Shown here: positions 19,929-23,738 of the stretch, in pieces
How positions within the stretch are numbered: position 1 is the stretch's first letter
Layout of the letters: each line of letters opens with the position of its first letter
Origin: Echinostoma caproni
Taxonomy: Eukaryota; Platyhelminthes; Trematoda; Plagiorchiida; Echinostomatidae
NCBI GenBank assembly: GCA_900618425.1
Contig: UZAN01042504.1
Location: 16,002-39,739, forward strand
Direction: 5' to 3'
Length of the DNA stretch: 23,738 nucleotides
The notes under the pieces: model-generated
The model's database searches: none
What the model was told of the DNA's origin: nothing
The model's input: only the letters and a program-made list of their open reading frames with translations
Program-made: the position numbers and the translations under genes

Positions 19929-20525
19929 TCATCATAATCGTACAGCGAGAAGCGAACTTCACTGATCGCTGCCAAGCTCAATGTACACAAATTAAATGAT
20001 AAATCACATGGGGAGGGATTGGGCCTACTTTGAGGATGGGGAAAAAGATGAACCTCTATGATCAACACAGTACCCAATCGAACTCTGCATACATACCGTT
20101 TCAAGCATTCTGACCCGATAAAAAATAGCAACAAGAACACTACTGCTGTCGATTCGCTGTCATATCCTTCAATGTATCCAACCAAGCAATTGCGGAGTTT
20201 TTCGGACCCCAACCTGGAAGACGTGAGACACCGATTCTACCCAATCGCTCTGTGCATTTCTTCATGCCTCGTTTCTACATCATCTGTCGACCTCCACGTA
20301 GTTTCTTCCAACCTAGAGCCACAACTGCGAATAAGGCGCGGTACGGTAGACGATCGCTGGGCATGCGCAATACGTGTCCTAGTGAGCGAAGCCGACTAAT
20401 CTGAATTCGATGAGACAATGAATTCTCCATCAAATCATTTAACCAAGTTTTAATCAGGTCTGCAATCAAGCTACGGTAGATACGGATTCTATAAAACATC
20501 AGCCATGCCTGTATGATGTATTTTG
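19929..20525 (-). mobile_element. LINE A, minus-strand decayed 3' copy
   Basis: On the minus strand it reads SLIADLIKTWLNDLMENS, then LRSLGHVLRMPSDRLPYRAL and GWKKLRGGRQM. In another frame follow ERLGRIGVSRLPGWGPKN-like and DTLKDMTANRQQ-like pieces. The 3' part matches 895-1250 block by block: GGCCCAATCCCT, GCGATCAGTGAA, TTCGCTGTA. It ends at 19929-19940 in a degenerate ATTATGATGAATT terminus. At least one frameshift and stops mark it as dead. This copy preserves the RLRSLGHVLRMP segment that is scrambled in the copy at 1-1252. Confidence 0.85.
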
Positions 20526-20631
20526 TGCACTACCTCATGTGCTGTTCCATCCGTCTTTGATGTAACGAACTGCAGACCAAGACATTCCTGTTATATAAAC
20601 TGTTGCACTTCCGTCATTGTCCTGGAAGCGT

Positions 20632-20712
20632 CATGCTTCAGTCGTGGAACGTTTTTTTCTTTTTATAAAGATTATTGTACCATGATTTGCCTGGCACGCA
20701 GTCGAGTTCCTT
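20632..20712 (-). repeat. Repeat R, 5' fragment on the minus strand
   Basis: On the minus strand it contains CTGCGTGCCAGGCAAATCATGG and TACAATAATCTTTATAAAAA. These match the first 60-70 bases of repeat R at 22240-22300 almost base for base. In the plus direction the translation has FFSFYKDYCTMICLA, the same string seen on the antisense strand of the copy at 22225-22445. Confidence 0.72.
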
Positions 20713-21735
20713 GTGCATGCTCATTCTTCCCTCATTTCATAGATCAGGATGCCTTTGTGTTTCGCCGTATGAAAAATGAGCTTTCTGTATTAGCGAAATT
20801 AAATGATAAAGCGCAACTGTTACCACGGTTTCAGGGTACACAATCTGTTCCATGTTATTGAGTCCATCGGCCCCACCGGATCTTTCTTTTGGTGTCAACA
20901 TAACCCTTCTTTAAATCCGTATGTTTTGATTTGTGAATTTAATTTATCAACTCCGAACGAACTGCTTCTGATTGCATGGCGGGGGCTGGGGGTGAGCCAT
21001 TTTTTGGATAGCTATCGCTTCGGCTGTGCATGGAATCATAAACTGAGGTCTTTTTGGCAGAGATAAACAACTCTATTCTCGCCAGCGTCCAACAGCTTGT
21101 GTCTTCTGCCGATTAGGTTCTCATTCAAGTCTGCAAAGCCGGATGGTGAAACGCTCACAGTGCTGAACTTGCAGGTCTTTAATCATTATCACGCACGAAT
21201 TGACGTAATAGAACTGAGTCCCACACAATGTTTTGATGATAGCCAATCATTTCTTTATCACCATTGTACTTCATGCATGTTTTACCGTATCAAAATATTA
21301 AGAAAATATTTCTCTCGACGCCATGATCTGATTTTCGATCTAAGTTGCGAATTCCATAGCCTCTTGGGTCAAGGGATAGAGGTGATTCCTCGATGTCGCC
21401 TATACTCGTGAGTGAGGTGGCCTGTCGTCGTCATCCTGTAGAATTTGTCTTGTCCTATTGGATATCTGAAATCGTTCTCAATCCGTGGCATTCGTATGCA
21501 CTTCCATAATTGACTTGTACCAACCATACCTATGAACGGCCTGAAATCTTAATGCGGTCGATGGATTAGAGGACGCCATTTTCAATGATCGAATAATTCT
21601 TGTTTCTAATGTAACTCAATCGCTTACGCGACTGGGTCGAACAGTAAATTTCAACCACCCTACCGAAGCCGTATAGATACGCATTCGGAGGTGGAGGAAT
21701 TTATTCTTCCTGTGTGTATTGCGATCTGATTAACG
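20713..21735. other. Intronic stretch, one doubtful open segment
   Basis: A segment at about 20741-20830 reads QDAFVFRRMKNELSVLAKLN after an acceptor-like CCTCATTTCATAG. It looks protein-like, but its phase does not fit the flanking exons and it has no clear donor. I do not call it an exon. Nothing else recognised. Confidence 0.45.
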
Positions 21736-21737
21736 GC

Positions 21738-21910
21738 AGTGGTATGCGTCAAAGGCTTGATGGAACCAGCGGCTTAATCGCTGGAAATTGCAGTTCTGTC
21801 TCCTTGCCTGTTCACCTCGCATGCCAGTAATCTAACGGTTATTGCTCTTGTTAACTTTAAGTATGCTGATGACTTGGTGTTCGCCCGGGAAATCTCAAAT
21901 CAGTACGTCT
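21738..21910 (+). pseudogene. Reverse transcriptase scrap with YADD motif
   Basis: A frame from 21793 reads LSPCLFTS, then 14 residues, then KYADDLVF with YADD at 21862-21873, uninterrupted between them. Just upstream, in another frame, SGMRQ at about 21738-21752 resembles the SGVRQGCPLSP block that precedes it in LINE reverse transcriptases. The spacing between the LSP and YADD blocks is shorter than usual, indicating an internal deletion. Downstream no thumb-domain motif could be followed. Family unknown; RTE-like is the best guess. Confidence 0.55.
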
Positions 21911-22224
21911 TCAACTTTTCCCACATTTTTTTACTAATTATAGCTACTCATCGCATTTTAGCCTCAGCAAACTATCATTTGATGATCACATTGAAGCTAC
22001 TGCTCACATCTGATAACACTATCCCTCCCGCTTAACATAAACAGTGATTCACCAGTACCGATTCTCAAGATAAAAGTAGCAGAGGAGTTCCGAAAGAATA
22101 TCAGATAACTTGTAGCTGAAAATGTCCGTTTTACTCGGCTTAAAAATTTGTGAATACAAATAATTGATGAGGGAAGTGTGGTGTTGAGCTGCGTGGCATT
22201 TGGACTGATATATATATATATATT

Positions 22225-22445
22225 TCACACTTGTCTGAGGACAGACTGTGTGCCAAACAAACCATGGTACAATAATCTTTATAAAAAGAAAAATGTTCCA
22301 TGATTGGTTTGTGGGCTGAGTACTGCCAGGTTGCCCAGGCCAAGGCAAGTGAATCCACAACCGGAGCCTTCGGCTAGCCAAACCTGACCCGCAAGGCAGC
22401 GGGGCGGTGTGCGAAAACCTCAGTCCATTGGGAGTCGGTGTCTGG
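22225..22445 (+). repeat. Repeat R, 5' portion
   Basis: It shares with 14690-14910 the blocks CAGACTGTGTGCC, AATAATCTTTATAAAAAG, GAGTACTGCCAGGTTGCCCAGGCCAA, GGAGCCTTCGGCT and GGCAGCGGGGCGGTGTG. It stops at about 22445, well short of the full 650 bases. A (TA)n tract lies directly upstream at about 22207-22222. The antisense strand keeps a 143-codon open frame spanning this copy, but it is probably fortuitous. Confidence 0.72.
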
Positions 22446-23108
22446 ACTGAGCATCTTTCAGATTCCAACGTCGCACACACTCCTCAGCTTGTCCGGTCCA
22501 CACTGCATTCGGTCGGTCTACGTTCTTCCACAATCCACATGTACATACAATAGTAAAATACTGCAGTCTGCTGACATCTCAAATAGTTTCATTTTGAGGA
22601 TAGCGTGAATGCAGATCGATTGGATTTTCTCAGAACTTTATCTTAAACTGTCAAGCATTGACTGTGGTCACTAGATTTCTAGCGCGTTATTCGTGTACGG
22701 ATCGATTTCAGTTGCGGGGAATAGCGTCATTCAGGGAAACAACCTTTTTCACAGCACAACATTTTTTCCCATTCAACAAACCGTTATTGAAATCGGTACC
22801 ATTTGGTTTCCCTGGTCAATTTGGTACCGATTTCCGTATTATATTTCTTCAGTATTTTTTTCGAAGACCGTTAATAGTTAGCCATTCTCGCATTCCATCG
22901 TCATGTTCAAGGCCACCGTTGCTTTGCGATCTGTAAGTTTTTTTCGCATTCCTCACACCTGTTCTGTTCTGTTTCCGTCTGTTTGCCGAAAATCCTGTTT
23001 TGTTTCGTTTCAATCTCTCATGCAATATGTTTGTTCATTTTCATATCTGCAACCGTTTTCCCGAACCGCAATTTATTTCGACAACAACCACAATAACTAT
23101 AATTAAAG
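22446..23108. other. Intronic stretch with one perfect hairpin
   Basis: No gene or known repeat apart from the hairpin listed separately. The end of the intron is AT-rich but poor in pyrimidine runs, and its acceptor (AATTAAAG) is weak. An in-frame TAA at 23104-23106 means the following exon cannot start earlier than about 23107. Confidence 0.5.
22789..22834. repeat. Perfect 13-bp inverted repeat
   Basis: GAAATCGGTACCA at 22789-22801 and TGGTACCGATTTC at 22822-22834 are exact reverse complements around a 20-base loop. It lies in an intron. No T run follows, so it is not a terminator, and no family is recognised. Confidence 0.7.
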
Positions 23109-23263
23109 AACTATGATCGACGATGTCCGTGAACAGTATCAAAAGGAAACGGAAGCGTTGAAGGCCGAACACGCTTTGCACACACAGGACATGCAAGCAG
23201 AGTACCAGTTTCAGCTTCGTGAGCGTGAGATGGAATTACGAACCCAGTTCGAACAACAAATGG
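23109..23263 (+). CDS. Coiled-coil protein, seventh visible exon; gene continues
   Basis: The exon runs from AATTAAAG to the donor GTAAGT. One base (A) completes the Pro codon left open by the exon at 19322-19563. The frame then reads TMIDDVREQYQKETEALKAE, continues as QAEYQFQLREREMELRTQFE and ends QQM plus one base (phase 1). The composition is coiled-coil like the rest. The acceptor has almost no polypyrimidine tract, but the in-frame TAA just upstream confines the start to this point or later, and the phase fits exactly. A Met at 23113 could serve as a start in a shorter transcript, though nothing else supports that. The rest of the gene, including any C-terminal targeting domain that would identify it, lies beyond the window. 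Confidence 0.82.
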
Positions 23264-23738
23264 GTAAGTCTATTTTCTGTCTGTCTGTCTCTTGTGTCGG
23301 GTAGCCCGCACAACGTAGTTACGAGAGCATTAATCGCCAGACATGTCTTTGAAACATTTCCTATCTATAGTTCACCTGGATTTTGGAACAAAGGTTCTCA
23401 GGAATGAAGTTGAAAAAGACCGGCGTCACATAGCCGGGAGACTCTCTAACAACCGATTGGGCCAAATTTGCTAGTTCCCCATTGTTATAGGCTTTTACCT
23501 AGTGATATAAACTACCGGATCAGCAATACTGCAGTTGAAGGCTAACTAGCCTTTTGTAACCATTTTTCCACAACGTTTCAATCAGTTTTCTATTACTTAA
23601 TTCTAACTATTTGATTTTTATTGGAAAGCCATATTTGTTTGTCTAGCACTGCAGTGACCGACCTAGTTCGGGGCGCACATAACTGCTGCTGTGGTCCACT
23701 TTCCAGTGGCCTATAGGTTTGAGTTTAATCCCGGTTAA
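23264..23738 (+). other. Intron running off the window end
   Basis: It follows the donor GTAAGT. No further coiled-coil coding segment, repeat or RNA gene could be recognised up to the end. Confidence 0.5.

Noticed and set aside
20741..20860. A protein-like segment (QDAFVFRRMKNELSVLAKLN) after an acceptor-like CATTTCATAG, as a possible missed exon.
   Set aside because: Its reading phase does not fit the flanking exons, it has no convincing donor and the sequence is not coiled-coil. The two neighbouring exons already join in phase without it.
22049..22480. 143-codon minus-strand frame, as a possible protein gene.
   Set aside because: It lies across a repeat R copy and a TA microsatellite, and matches only the antisense of other repeat R copies. 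It has no independent coding evidence.
22893..22934. A possible 21-base microexon ending at a GTAAGT-like donor (ATGTTCAAG, then GCCACC...).
   Set aside because: The donor-like site is real-looking, but the acceptor is poor and the encoded residues are not coil-like. The flanking exons join without it.

Overview
The window looks like nuclear DNA of a flatworm, most likely a digenean trematode (fluke). It holds one intron-rich gene with introns up to about 4.4 kb. Those introns are packed with decayed non-LTR retrotransposon pieces whose protein remnants resemble the LINE elements common in fluke genomes. This assignment is inference from style and remembered families, not from a database search. 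No bacterial operons, CRISPR arrays or viral genes are visible.

The only protein-coding gene I can support runs on the + strand and is cut by both ends of the window. Seven exons can be joined in frame: 4621-4734, 5575-7158, 10757-11398, 15789-16544, 16913-17104, 19322-19563 and 23109-23263. The first five are all multiples of three and flanked by phase-0 introns. Together they encode at least 1228 residues of nearly continuous, Gln/Glu/Leu-rich coiled coil. Neither the start codon nor the final stop is present. It resembles golgin-, centrosomal- or myosin-tail-type scaffold proteins, but no diagnostic domain lies in the window, so I give no gene symbol.

The rest is intron. 1-4620 carries the 3' end of a TGATGA-tailed LINE (here 'LINE A'), a minus-strand reverse transcriptase remnant of a second type (CR1/Jockey-like) abutting a tRNA-derived SINE, and a strong G-quadruplex motif. 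7159-10756 carries two opposed copies of a CTGAA-tailed LINE ('LINE B'), a LINE A tail and a fragment of an unclassified repeat ('repeat R'). 11399-15788 carries a SINE cluster with a foldback, a LINE B tail, the longest repeat R copy and a striking 63+63 bp inverted repeat. 17105-19321 carries repeat R interrupted by a nested LINE B 3' end. 19564-23108 carries a minus-strand LINE A copy, two repeat R pieces, a reverse transcriptase scrap and a perfect 13-bp hairpin.

The gene makes one long rod-like protein. The mobile elements are dead passengers, apart from possible effects of their inverted arrangements on the pre-mRNA. The most noteworthy items are the MITE-like inverted repeat at 15382-15563, unclassified repeat R, the nested insertion at 17851-18650, and the SINE foldback at 11485-11648. 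I found no convincing new functional system beyond these.
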